This document shows positions 50,538-60,750 of a stretch of 64,000 nt of DNA, piece after piece (position 1 is the first letter of the stretch; the number at the start of each line of letters is the position of its first letter). The notes under the pieces were generated by a model. The model made no database searches. It was given only the letters and a program-made list of their open reading frames with translations, and was not told where the DNA came from. Source of the DNA: Salminus brasiliensis (Eukaryota; Chordata; Actinopteri; Characiformes; Bryconidae). Location of the stretch: assembly GCF_030463535.1 (NCBI RefSeq), contig NC_132893.1, positions 21,951,282 through 22,015,281 on the forward strand, given 5' to 3'. The translations under genes and the position numbers were made by a program.

Positions 50538-50698
50538 AACCCTGTTTGTTGTCAAACATCTATATTTACATTTAATGGCAAGTAAATTTAGATTGATACT
50601 ATACCTGGTCTTCTCAAGTATGAGGAGCAATCAGCAGCTGTTAACTGACTGCTAACAGTAGTTGCACCTAAAGACATGAGGAACAGATGGAGGAGCAT
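40846..50698 (-). CDS. zpld1-like: Gene A: ZP-domain membrane-anchored protein, ZPLD1-like (403 aa, 10 coding exons)
   Basis: Predicted extracellular-matrix filament subunit: secreted, released from the membrane by furin-like cleavage, polymerising through its ZP module (family knowledge). Coding exons, 5' to 3': 50,698-50,605; 50,306-50,086; 47,843-47,659; 45,286-45,214; 45,052-44,955; 44,143-44,063; 43,197-43,029; 42,876-42,762; 41,886-41,866; 41,000-40,846. All have AG/GT borders and phases join. Residues 1-17 are the signal peptide (MLLHLFLMSLGATTVSS). ZP-N is about 24-140 (VECGTN, YNESL, CKG) and ZP-C about 145-310 (YSCAYPLEYL, DRCYAS, RFSFPAFRF, LHCITRLC). RRRR is at 313-316, a transmembrane helix at about 365-388, then a 15-residue tail. 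Nine N-glycosylation sequons. Unlike gene B it has a thirteenth ectodomain cysteine (C254). Two minus-strand AATAAA words lie at 40,277-40,291. The family call rests on length and domain layout; orthology is untested. Confidence 0.85.
41330..41850 (+). mobile_element. Tc1 relic in intron 9 of gene A
   Basis: Sense to plus, thus antisense to the gene. Recognisable decayed blocks: AAGAAGGTTATAACAAGATG, CAAGCATTTTCAACTTGTGG, GGGAACTGTGGAGGTCAATA, CTGCTCATGTGCTGGTTGG and GGATTTGACTGAATATTAGC. These follow the order of a common fish Tc1 transposase gene with large internal losses. No catalytic core remains. Confidence 0.6.
44220..44918 (+). repeat. ~700-bp MITE-like element in intron 5 of gene A
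   Basis: The ends are inverted: TAGGGCCCTATCTTATA at 44,220 and the complement of TGGGCCCTATGTTAGCG at about 44,902-44,918. The interior (CAAGGCGCATCGCAATGCTC, GGTGTGTTCAGGTACATTTC, TGGCGTATTGCTATCTTGGC) resembles a known fish repeat. It fills most of the 811-bp intron; the equivalent intron in gene B is only 87 bp. The 155-codon open frame inside it is not a gene. Confidence 0.7.
45099..45154. repeat. (TA)28 microsatellite in intron 4 of gene A
   Basis: Pure TA run in the 161-bp intron 4, 46 bases from the upstream exon 5 boundary on the plus map (exon 5 ends at 45,052). Confidence 0.97.
46832..46998 (-). repeat. tRNA-derived SINE in intron 3 of gene A
   Basis: On the minus strand: GTGCTCTGAGTGGTTTAGTG, then GACTAAGGCGCTGC (A-box region), a decayed B box (GATTCAAGGAAACGAATCCC), and the body GGGAGAGCACAGTTGGTCTT with GGTGGGTTAATGGCACC. 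Same family as 951-1,060 and 21,437-21,780, and it preserves the tRNA-like head best. Confidence 0.78.
48110..48535 (+). repeat. Dispersed repeat family H, copy 2, interrupted by AT repeat
   Basis: Shares CCTGGAAGTCAATGTAAAAT, GAGCATTTCCATTGGTCTG, CATCTAGAATTATTTACACA and CAGATACATGTTTTACATTG with 38,400-38,635. An (AT)n / (TATAATTA)n expansion at 48,187-48,360 splits it. Lies in intron 2 of gene A. Confidence 0.75.
48187..48360. repeat. (AT)n with TATAATTA higher-order repeat
   Basis: Long AT alternation, then TATTATAATTATAAT blocks and a duplicated AAGTCATATTAT segment. Confidence 0.95.
49330..49620. repeat. Dispersed repeat family F, second piece (intron 2 of gene A)
   Basis: ACAAATGCTCTTGTGACTGA and ATGCAACCAAAG are the complement-related counterpart of TGCATTCAGCAACAAGAGCG at 12,190. 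GCCTTCCCAGAAGAGTACAG with GCTGTTACTGTAGTAAAGGG is the other half of the same remembered family. Strongly decayed. Confidence 0.5.
49600..49930 (+). repeat. MITE-like repeat family G, copy 2 (intron 2 of gene A)
   Basis: TAATAGGGAGAATATTGTCT, GCACTATGTAACTTTGGTGA, AGCTTGTCAACAAATGTCTG and GACAGTGGTATAAAAGTGGT align in order with 29,515-29,892. The terminal TTAA repeats are lost. Confidence 0.65.
50477..50534. repeat. (AT)29 microsatellite in intron 1 of gene A
   Basis: Pure AT run in the 298-bp intron 1. Confidence 0.97.
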
Positions 50699-50726
50699 TT
50701 TCCAATCGTCCTGTTTTCAGCCTCGG

Positions 50727-50881
50727 CCTGTGTATAAGAGAAATACAACACCAGCAGCCAAGATAGTCATCAGCCCAACATCTAAGAGTGAAGGAAAACT
50801 CGGTGACCATCCTTTCGTACTTACCTTTTCCCTGCTTATCCTCCACTTTTGATCCTTGAGTATATCATACACTGTTTTAAA
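50727..50881 (-). promoter_or_regulatory. Predicted leader exon, intron and TATA-like box of gene A
   Basis: A TATA-like TTTAAAA lies at 50,881-50,875. A short leader exon would start about 30 bases downstream and end at 50,825 (GGGAAAAG, donor GTAAGTACG). The acceptor is before 50,727 (TATACACAG), and the ATG is at 50,698. The leader aligns with gene B's (AAAAG...GAGGATAA), which supports it. Transcription start is inferred, not seen. Confidence 0.55.
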
Positions 50882-50889
50882 GGACGTCC

Positions 50890-52204
50890 TTTAGAGGGAT
50901 GGGACAAAACATGGACAAAAATAAGGTCATACCTTTAATGCAACAGCCTCTTTAGTCCAGCATATGAGCCTAACTCTTTGTGCACAAGCTACCACTGAAC
51001 TTCCCTAAGGGCACTCAGTGAAATTACACACCTTTCTTAGCATGTCTTTTCCTTATGTGTTGCTAGTCGTAAAGACGTCCGGTATACCTTTTGAGTGCCG
51101 TGGTCTTTTTCCCAGCATCTTCTCTTAATGCACACTAAAGCTTGATATAGGAGTCCATTTTACCATTAATACCATCAGGTTACATTCCAGTCCCACACAC
51201 ACCCACACAAACATGCACCTACCTATACTTTCAGCAGCAGTGTATTCCTTTCCATTGGAAAATCCCTAAAATGAAAAAGAAAAATCACCTTATCCAGAAA
51301 AGCATCTTCTCTAATTCTCACTATGATTATTGGCTCAATGGACTTCTTTTAGTATTATTTCAGAAAACATCCAGCACTTGACACTTATACACATATGTAT
51401 ATATATAAACAGTAAGTCTATTTTTATGGCATTTCATAGTAGATATAAAACAGAAACCTGGTAGGGCACAGAAGTTTTTGATCTGTTTACATGTGCAAGA
51501 ACAGCATGAGTCAGGTGAAAATTCATATTATTATAATTATTATTATTACTGTATTACACTGTATATATTTGGTCTTGGATTTCTAGATAAATATGCCCAC
51601 ATATGAGCACAGAGGTGGGTTTAACTTCATAGACAAAATATGCTAAACCGTTACAGTTACAGTTACCAAATAATTCACAATAGTTTCTACATTAGGAGTA
51701 AAAGCTGAATAACCCACTTTTTTAGTTATTTTTAGGGTTTAAAGGTTACAAGAATCTGCTTTAAAAAAAACAAACCTCATCAGCTTTTAAGCATAATTTT
51801 AGCATAATCTCTAATGCACATTAAATTATGCAGCATTTGCAGGCTGATACCCGTACAAGCACCCATCTCCATCCACTGTGCCATCAGCAAATTGCTGTAC
51901 CACTTGAATTGGTCGCCCCTGGTTTCACTTCTTTAAATTTCTACACTTGTATGTTTACAGGTTGTTTTTGTGTTTGTATGTGTTGGTTTTTATATTAGCT
52001 GGTTCAAAATTCTCCGGACCCTCCTGATTATCCACTCTTGCCTTGATCTCAACTGTTAACAGGTGGTAGCAGAGGTAACATACAGCTGTTAGTAACCCAT
52101 TATTTTATCACTTGTTCAGTGATGTTTTTTAAAGCTAGCATGTACTCTACTCTACAGTGTAACTATGTGCTTTTGATTATTTTTATTAATTCTTAAGCTA
52201 AACT
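50890..52204. other. Intergenic spacer between genes A and B, no gene
   Basis: AT-rich; nothing coding recognised. It is the proximal upstream region of gene A, so its regulatory elements could lie here, but I cannot identify any. Confidence 0.4.
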
Positions 52205-52335
52205 GAGCCAACTGAGTTCCAGTAAAAATGCATGTACAAACCTACTCAGAGCCCATGCCCACCTAAAACCCACCTAGCCCATGTTCCACCCATGTGAGCC
52301 ACACCTGAGCATGTTAGCTGGGTTATTTTGTTACT
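52205..52335 (+). repeat. Dispersed repeat family I, copy 1
   Basis: CATGTACAAACCTACTCAGA, GCCCATGCCCACCT and GAGCATGTTAGCTGGGTTA match 57,390-57,520 almost base for base. A fish repeat of the CCCATG / AGCTGGGT type. Confidence 0.8.
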
Positions 52336-52824
52336 CATAGTTCACACTATGTTGCATAATTGTAAGAAATGTGTTTAGTAATTACTGAAGTGCTGCATAC
52401 TTGCATGAACAATAATTCTGCACTTTAATGTGAGGCTATAAAAGTGAGATATTGTGACTGAATGTGCCACAGTCACAACAGTGTATAGAGCAACATCATC
52501 AACAAAAGGTTGATGTCATACTCAAACACACTACACCAAACCCTTCCAGCTACATATAGTGTGACACCTCCACCCATCGTACTGCAAGTTGTAGTTGTGA
52601 GCTTGTGTCACATGCTGGCGGTGCTTTTACTTGTAGTTTATTCATGGAAAACAAACATACATTTTCTTGCTATCAGATCAAAACCTAATTCCTTTTTTTA
52701 CCATTTGAAACCTAGCAGCACTATGTCTAGAGCCCAGTGGGCTTAGGACTCCAATTTCATCTTTGGCCCACTGAAAATGAATGCTCAAGATTGCTTATTT
52801 ATAGCTTATTGTGGCGATCAAGAA

Positions 52825-53158
52825 GCATCTCATTTAAAGCGTCAAGTATTTTTGTACACTCTTAAAAATAAAGGTGCTACAAAGGGTTCCTTGAGTGAAG
52901 CAATAGAAGAACCATTTTAGTTCAATGAAGAACCATGCTAGTATTAGAGACATGTGAGTGTGAAGACCCCTTAGATTGCTAAGGCAACTCCACACCAGAA
53001 AAAGCTATCTAAAGGTTCTTCACACTCACACATCTCTATTACAGACATGGTTCTTTATGGAACTAAAATGGTTCTTCTATTGCTTCACTCAAGGAACCCT
53101 TTGTAGCACCTTTATTTTTAAGAGTGTACAAAAAAACTTGACACTTTAAATGAGATGC
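52825..53158. mobile_element. 334-bp foldback MITE (150-bp inverted arms)
   Basis: The left arm 52,825-52,975 (from GCATCTCATTTAAAGCGTCA) is the reverse complement of the right arm 53,008-53,158 with about ten mismatches, around a loop of about 32 bases. The inner landmark is GTACACTCTTAAAAATAAAG. No coding capacity. Two decayed relatives with the same ACTCTTAAAAA ends lie at 53,759-53,897 and 57,020-57,150. The pattern matches a common teleost MITE remembered as having ACACTCTTAAAAATAAAGGT ends. Confidence 0.9.
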
Positions 53159-53758
53159 CTTAGAACCTCAGGTGAGTTTTCTTCTTAATGTAAGCAATAC
53201 AAGAGTGCCCCCTTCAGCCTGAGTGCCACAGCTGTGGTCTCCCATAGCTAGTGAGGACGGAGTTCTGGTACTATTTGATGAACTCAGAGCTTACCAAAAG
53301 ATGATGAAACTAGGCAGGCCATTTCACTTCACACAAAGTGTATAAAGCACAATGAAACTAGATAGGTCATTTTACTCCACTCAGATGAGACTGAGGGTTA
53401 AAATATGAAATGTCAGACCAACAGGACACTAAGAGTTATGAATATTTAGTTTAGCTTCCACAATGCGCTCTACAGCAGAGTGTGCTGTAAGTTGAATCAA
53501 CTGAGCAGTGAGAGTGTTTGTGTTGTGGTCAGATCAAATTTCGGCTCCTCTGTGGAAAGAATAGGGATTCGGGTATCAGTGAAATGAGAACCATGGCGCT
53601 GTGAAAGAAAAGAAAATAAGGTGTGAAATTAGGCTAATGACAATAAGGATCAAGAGCAGTAAAGGTCAAATTTAAGATCAGATGTTCCTCACATTGTTGA
53701 GGTAATACTACTGATATGTTTGCTTTATGTTGATTATGCTTAAAGTTACAGATTACAT

Positions 53759-53897
53759 GCACTCTTAAAAAAAGGTGCCAAGTCAGGTTCTCTGGAGTGA
53801 TGCCATAAAGACCCATCAAACTGAAAGGTTCTTCAGGGAACTAAAAGTTGTTCTTCAACGCCATTGGGCCGAAGAGATTTATTTTTAAGAGTGTATA
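53759..53897. mobile_element. Shorter relative of the foldback MITE
   Basis: Begins GCACTCTTAAAAAAAGGTGC and ends TTATTTTTAAGAGTGTA, so the ends are inverted. The interior AGGTTCTTCAGGGAACTAAA parallels the larger element. Confidence 0.8.
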
Positions 53898-53924
53898 GTA
53901 GAGGTACAATGCCTATCCAGCTAT

Positions 53925-54110
53925 CCATCAATCGTCTTAACTGCTTCTTCCTAGTTAGGGTCATGGTGTGTCCAGAGCCTACGTGGAATCATTGTGTGCT
54001 AGGCAGAATTATACTTCTGGATAGGGTGCCAGCCCATCACAAGATACCATGCATACACTCATTCATTCATATCTAGGGGCAATTTAGCATAGCAAACTCA
54101 CCTATTATAG
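53925..54110 (+). repeat. Common fish dispersed repeat tail
   Basis: CTATCCAGCTATCCATCAAT, GTCATGGTGTGTCCAGAGCC, TGGATAGGGTGCCAGCCCAT and CTAGGGGCAATTTAGCATAG follow the order of a very common fish LINE-derived 3' repeat (from memory). Confidence 0.65.
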
Positions 54111-55210
54111 TTGTGTTCCAAAGCCTGGGCTGCAACTGACTTAGGGTGGGTCCTTGGATGGACTGTCCTATGAAAACTCTTATTTTTATTGGCCTGATGG
54201 TCAAACAAATGGAAAAGTCTGATGCCACGCCTCTTGCAACTGCAGTGTAAAACCTGTGTGCTTCTTCATTTCATAATTATAATTATAAAAAACTAACATT
54301 TACAAACAAACTTCACTGAGGACCTTTAAGCCTCCTATGATTTAGTGACCAAAGTTTTGAAACACAGCTCATTGGGAGGTGCTTTTGTAAGGTTGAAGGA
54401 AACGAGAGTACCTAAATAAAACAGGGAGAACCCATCAAACCTCACTGACATTGCACTTGACCAGAGCAAGGATGGAAACCAAAAACCCAGGCCTCTGGAG
54501 CTGTGTGGCACACCTCCAGATACAATATCTTTTTGTAGTTTGTAATTAATAAAACAATTATTAATATGTTTATTTTTTAGTGAATTGGTTTATATTGAGG
54601 GTACTTCTATTGTATCTGTGCTTGTACATTTGATTTCTTCACCATTGCAGCCCATTTTTCTGTTTGTGTGACATTTCACAGACTGGTGGAGCTGCTCACA
54701 CATTGCCTGTTTAGTTGGCTAGCTGCCAGTACGCACATTTGTCTACAGCCAAAAACAAATTATATTTATACACAATTATACAATTGTTGACCACTTTTAG
54801 GACTTTGAGCTGTGGAGTAAACTGGTCAAATCATGCTGGGGAATAGTGGTTATGTGATTCTCACAAGAAGTTTTCTAAGTCTGCTATTTCCATCTCTCTG
54901 CTGACTGACTGACTGCCTGAACTGTTGAAGCAAGCTGAGATAGCCAGATAGCCAGATAGATTTTACAGAATATTTGGATTAGGACATTCTTTTTAGAACA
55001 GGGGATACCCAAAAGAGACACTTTTAGTGGACCATCTCAGATGAATACTGTAAACTTTTCATGAGCCTACAGCCTAGTGACATAGAAGTGGTTTTATTTA
55101 GCGATGTAATCACAGTGTCACCACTGTTGAGCGCAGAGGAAGACACTTTATTTATGCTGAAATATGGATTAAATTTCATAACTAACTCTCATTCTCTTAC
55201 CCCTCCCTCA

Positions 55211-55258
<48 letters not shown>

Positions 55259-55529
55259 ACATGCTGCTGCTCTCTTAGCTCTAAGCTTAATCCAGCCCAA
55301 TGACTGATCATCCGTCTGTCTCTTACAAAGTTGTTGAAGCATTTTCTCTATTAAAGCTTCTGTGTCTTAGCTTTGTCGTGTTCGAGGCTGATGTTCTCAA
55401 AACTACGCTGAGATATTATAAGAAGAAAAAAAACAGATTACTGTAGCCAGTGTATTAGACTTACTACACATTTATTTGTTCTCCTGGCCAAAAAATGAAG
55501 GATGTGGTAGCTAGCATTTTAACTTCACA
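54111..55529. other. Intergenic, no gene; CT/CA microsatellite
   Basis: A (CT)n(CA)n compound repeat is at 55,210-55,261. Nothing else recognised. Confidence 0.45.
55210..55261. repeat. (CT)n(CA)n compound microsatellite
   Basis: CT run to 55,234, then CA run to 55,261. Confidence 0.95.
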
Positions 55530-55790
55530 CCACTAATAAATACATATCGCTGCTGTCCAATAAGAACCATGTATCTCAATTGTTTTTTTCCATCATTTGA
55601 ACCCTGTAGCTGCTTCTGTAGACTGTGTAAATAATTCTGGATGAATCATCCAATAGAAATGCTCTAAAAGATTTTGAACAAACTCTTATTTTACATTGAC
55701 TTCTATTCAAAGTTAAGACCATTTTTGCCATTTTTCCCCATTTTGGAGATACATGTTTTTCATTGGGCAGCGGTGATGTATACCTTGGTA
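55530..55790 (-). repeat. Dispersed repeat family H, copy 3 (inverted)
   Basis: The plus strand reads CTGTGTAAATAATTCTGGAT, CATCCAATAGAAATGCTC, TTACATTGACTTCTATTCAA and GGAGATACATGTTTTTCATT. The first blocks are complements of copies 1 and 2. The GATACATG block occurs in direct orientation, so this copy is partly palindromic. Confidence 0.7.
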
Positions 55791-56770
55791 TACTTAATGT
55801 AGCATTCCTTGGCTGCATTTTGCCTAGGCTTGTTATGCTAAAAATATTTATTTTTGTCGGATATTCAACTCACACCAAGACATGGTTGGTTTAGATGATG
55901 TTTATTTATTATGGTTCATGCATTAATGAATGAATCACAGACACACATATGCAGTTTAGACATCAGTGTGTAATTAGAATCATAATAAAATCTTTTACAA
56001 AGTGAAAGCTAATTTCAAATATTAGACCAGAAGGACTTGTATTCTTTTTTTGGCCTAATTCCTTCAAAAGCTTTTTTTTATTTGTTGGACTAATTACCCA
56101 AGATCTCTGATATGAATTAGAAGGGCTGAGCCTTTTTTTGGCTGGTTTGAAGTGTCTAAATTGGCAATTTGAGCTGACTACTTCAAGTATATCTAGAGGT
56201 TTCTGTTGTGTACTAATGTAAAACATGTTATATACTCAATATGTCACAGAATATTTAGTATGCCATTTTACTTTCTATTAATTAGCAGCTAAAAACTACT
56301 GTTCTTAGGAGGGACCACGTGTGCATAATTATTTTTTATACATGCCAAAATAAAATAAATTACTTTAAATTTTAATAAACCTTTAATAAATCTACTCAAA
56401 TTCTCCAAAACAGAAGCATTCCTGTTCCCCAAACTATAAACTATGATGCCATATATTTTATATACCTTTTCCCCATAAGTCAAATCTCTCAAAGCCCTGC
56501 CTTAAGAGATTAACCTGTTGTTCCTGCTGTGCCATACATTCAAAAGTAATGGAGTTACCATCTTCCTTCATTAAACCTCACCGATATTTACATTCTCAAT
56601 GGCTACAATTGACACAGATTTACCAGGTTGTACTATAGAAATCAAGTAGAATTTAGCTTTTACAACATTAGCTATAATGGCCCTGCTCTGTTGTCCAGCA
56701 GTAGAAGAGGTTGGCCACCAGCCACCCAAACCTCTGAGATGAAGCAGAGCCACTGCAGTCTGTAGGAGCT
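55791..56770. other. Probable 3' UTR and downstream flank of gene B
   Basis: No gene. A minus-strand AATAAA word lies at 56,082-56,077, about 690 bases after gene B's stop; it is one of several A/T-rich candidates, so the polyadenylation site is uncertain. Confidence 0.35.
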
Positions 56771-59700
56771 TTAGCTGCGGAGAATTTTGGAGGCGCCCGA
56801 GGCAAGGACCTTCTTGTAGATGATAACAGCTGCTCCGATAATGCCAACGCAGACAAATGCCAGAATGCCCACGGCCACCCCAAGCCCGACGGACGAGTCT
56901 GAACCAGAGTTACTGCCGGACACAGCTGAGGGAGACATGAAAATTTGATGAGCACCTTGATATAACCCTTTAAATGTACAGTCTTATAGTGGTTAAAGTT
57001 ATGGAAAATAATGTGAAGAACCTTTAAAAGTTTAATTTTAAGGTTCTTAATACTCATCTGTATTTCAAACATGGTTCAAACATGGAACCAGAAGTGTCTC
57101 TTTTATGGCAAATAATCATTTGTAGCACCCTCATTTGTAGTAGTGTACACAGGATTTCCTCATTAAAAAAACATATCAGTGATTCTAAAGTAGTACATAC
57201 AACCCAGATAACCTGCCCAGGTGGTGCCTGAATGGGTAGCCCAACTGGAAGCCAGAAGGTTTTGTCCATGGGTTCCATGTTAGCTCCACGTATCAATGCC
57301 CACCGGGGTCAGTGATGGGACCAGGATGGGTTAAACATGGGCCCTATGTGATTTTGACTCATGGGGCCTAGATTAAACCCATGTGAGAATAAGGTGAGCT
57401 GTAACTGGGTCCCAGTAACAACACATGTACAAACCCACTCAGAGCCCATGCCCACCTGAAACCTACCTAGCCATGTTCAACCCATGGGAGCCCCACATGA
57501 GCATGTTAGCTGGGTCAGGATCATTAGTTATAATTTAAGGCAATATTTCTAAAATTTGCTATTTAGCTCAGTTTCTTATGGAGAAAAATTTTTCAAATGT
57601 TTAGTGTTTGAGAAATATGCAGCTTACCTTGCTCCTTTGATGATGACGCTGAAATAAAAGAACAGAGAGTTAGCTCAAGAACTCCTTTCTCAAGGTTTAT
57701 GAAATACATCTATTACAGGCATTTTGCTTCATAAGTATGAGCTGTATGTGTATGTGTGTATGGCTTATGATAAAATCGTACAGGTATCAGCTCGGGTAAT
57801 GATGACAGTGGAGGTGAGAGTGGTGTAATTTGTGAGTCCGTTTTCAAGAGCAGGGGTAGTGTCCAGATCTCTTCTCCTTCTGCCTACGGAACATGTCTGA
57901 CAGATGGAAATGGAAGAAGAAGCAGAATGAGTGTATGTGTGGATGAATATCTCATGGCTGACACAAAAAAAATGATGTAGCTCAATATTTTATAGGGTTT
58001 TTTGTCCACAAATTTGGAGGTACAGCAGCAACACTCTATTTGATATTTGCAGTAGGCTAAAGCCTGTATGAACTGGATTTGAATTTAAGGAACTAAAGAT
58101 CTTCTGAGATTTATCCATATATGATATTTTGAAATATAGATTTATATGGAAATCAGGAATAATATATTTTCTCCAGTCCTGTTTATTCAGATGCAATATT
58201 AAGCATGAATATACTGTATTTGTGATTGTACAGTTGATGATCTCACCTTAAACGAACTGCAGGCCAAGCTCTCACACAGTCGGGTGATACAGTGCAGGTA
58301 GTATCTTGAGATTGTTTGGTTCTGTTGCTCCATGAATCTAAAGGCCGGGAAGGAAAAGCGAGCATTCTGACTCGCGCCGTTCTCAATCATGGTGGTCATT
58401 TGATCTCTGTTGCACCTGAAGAAGAGATTTATTGGTGTGAAAGACTGGAGACAACACCATGTTAATAACTCTAATTTACTATTGGGACCAATTTCCACCA
58501 CTAAATTGTTTCTACCAACAGTGTTAATGACAACTAATGAACAAATATTGATTCGTCAGACCCACAATCATGGTTTTTAGAACAGTGGAAAGCGTGTGAG
58601 GCTTAGGTAATTTCATTGACTTAGCTCTAATTACAGTCAATTATAAAACAGAGACTTTGTTTTTGTATATCAATACTTGTAAAAGTAAAATGTAAAATGC
58701 CTAATGTATACACAAGTAGAAGAATCCACTGTCGTTTTAAAACAATTGGCTGCTGTAACCTTATGCGTAATTGTGTTCATTCTCCACCCGAACATTAAAT
58801 ATAGTATATTTTATTTATTATTTAAAAGAAAGCTTTAGTGTAGTAGCTGAAAGCCATGTGAATGAAAGCCAAACTGGCAGAACTCACCCCACAAACAGAT
58901 TAAAGAAGGTGGAGTTGGTTGGGAAACGGGACACGGAAGCATAGCATCTATCCAGCAGCACAAAGTACCTGTAATGAAGCAGAACTGTATTGAGTACTTA
59001 ACTCCCTGCAAAGTGGCTTTAGCAAAATGGCTAAAGAAATAAAACATGCCCTTACTGAGTGGTGAGGTTGGTGGCCTGGACCTGAACATACACTTTTGTC
59101 TTCAGCTCAATGCCCTGAGTAGGAATTGTCAGGGGTGTGGTGTAGGTCATATCCTAAATGAGAAAAAATACAATGGTTTTTGACAGTCTTCTGACACCCA
59201 AAAAAGTTAAGTAAGTTCACTGTGATCCACTTAAGCAGTAGTGGATCTATAGCTTATATGTTTTTGTTGTGATGTTGCTGGAAATGTCTTACGCTGTACA
59301 GCTTGATGCTCAGTGTGCTGATGAAGCTGCCATTTTTGTCCTTCACTGCAATTGCAGAAGATGACCTGTTGGAGAAGGTTTAGCAGTTGATGAACAATGT
59401 GAGGCTGGGCGTTGAGCATTGTGTCCAGTGTTATGGTCTAATGTTAGGGTGTGGACGTTAGAGAGTACAATGACACCATGTAACCCTAACTGTGGAGTAA
59501 CCTTTCCGTAAAGCTGTGTTATGTTACTCATGAAGGAAGGGTGGTCTGAACATCCTTTCTTTAACCACTTAAAGTGGATAAGATTTCTAGAACTTTAGCT
59601 GGCCATCCTTCTAAAATCAGGCCCATGAATGCATTAAGCATTGCAGTAAATTTACTTGACCTTATTACTACTATATTACACCAACACATCTGGCACTTAT

Positions 59701-60725
59701 ATGACTATTAACAAGAAGACATACTTACACATCAACTTGTGTGTTGTTGATCAGGTACTCCAGGGGATAGGAACACGAGTAGAAGTACTTCAGGTCAGTG
59801 CTGTAGGTCACAACGCCATTTGTGAAGTCAAATGATTTTACCATACCACTGATGTTCACTGTCTGGATGTTGGAGAAATCTGAGAATATCCCGGTGCCTG
59901 GAGCGCTGGTGGTCTGTGAATTAGGTGGTAATTTAGTGCAATTTGAATACCAGAATACCGTCTCTAGATTATCTCTCTAATAATAATACAAATAACAATA
60001 ATCATAATATCTAATATCTTATCTTATATATGCTGTATTCTGAGACTGCCCTCTCAGTTGAGACACAAATCTTTGTGTTAGTTCCTGTAGTCCTGTACCA
60101 GAGAGCCAAATCTCACCGTGAAGACGCTTCCACAGCCGGTGGTCACATTAATGGGGAAGGTGTAGCGGAGCACAGGAGGAGTGGCTGTGTTGTCCACAGT
60201 TCCTTTGCAATTAGGGTCATCCATAATATTGTTGAGGAAAAGATGAGACTCATTGAAGCCAGAGTAGACAGCCGGACAGAGCTGTATGGCTAGACCAATG
60301 AAATTTGTGCCACATTCCACGGCGATGTCGGTGTACTCTAGTGAAGAAAAGGAGGTTTTTAAGTGTGCTGAAAAGTATTCAACATAATCTAAAGGCGACT
60401 GATCAGATCGAAGTTCTACAATCCTCAAAGCAGCCATTCTTGGAATGACTTGTATGAACTAGTTTAGATATGTTTATTAAAGAGACTAAGGCTAAGAGAC
60501 CTTGTAGGTGATGTGATGCTTTCATTAAAAGCCTATTCTCTATTTTAGCCCAAGTATTAGATACATTTACAATCAGTCTAGTTATAATTACATGCATGCA
60601 ATCCAAATAAGCCAGACCTTACCAGGTTTTCTCAAGTACGCAGTACAGTTTGCCGATGTTGTCGCTATTAACTGACTGCTAACAGCATTCAGAGTGATGG
60701 AAACTAGGAAAAGCTGGAGGAGCAT
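56771..60725 (-). CDS. zpld1-like: Gene B: ZP-domain membrane-anchored protein, ZPLD1-like (406 aa, 10 coding exons)
   Basis: Paralogue of gene A with the same predicted role. Coding exons, 5' to 3': 60,725-60,623; 60,337-60,117; 59,913-59,729; 59,365-59,293; 59,153-59,056; 58,968-58,888; 58,415-58,247; 57,896-57,782; 57,648-57,628; 56,925-56,771. Exons 2-10 equal gene A's in length and phase. Signal peptide 1-17 (MLLQLFLVSITLNAVSS), ZP-N about 27-143, ZP-C about 148-313 (YSCSYPLEYL, DRCYAS, RFSFPAFRF, LHCITRLC). RRRR at 316-319, transmembrane helix about 368-391, tail with KK and a final LRS. Twelve ectodomain cysteines, an even number. Introns are short (87-702 bp). Start chosen at the signal peptide shared with gene A, but an in-frame ATG in the leader exon (60,893) would add 15 residues if spliced as predicted. 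Lies 5.9 kb upstream of gene A in the same orientation. The family name is from layout, not alignment. Confidence 0.87.
57020..57150. mobile_element. Decayed foldback-MITE relative in intron 9 of gene B
   Basis: AAGGTTCTTAATACTCATCT, ACATGGAACCAGAAGTGTCT, then TTTGTAGCACCCTCATTTGT and AGTGTACAC parallel the right arm of the element at 52,825-53,158. Confidence 0.5.
57180..57520 (+). repeat. Dispersed repeat family I, copy 2 (intron 9 of gene B)
   Basis: Starts ACAACCCAGATAACCTGCCC and ends GAGCATGTTAGCTGGGTCAG, giving short inverted ends (ACCCAG/CTGGGT). Contains several CCATGGG/CCCATG words. The 3' part matches 52,205-52,335. Confidence 0.75.
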
Positions 60726-60750
60726 TTTCCAACCCTTGGTTGAGCTTGAG

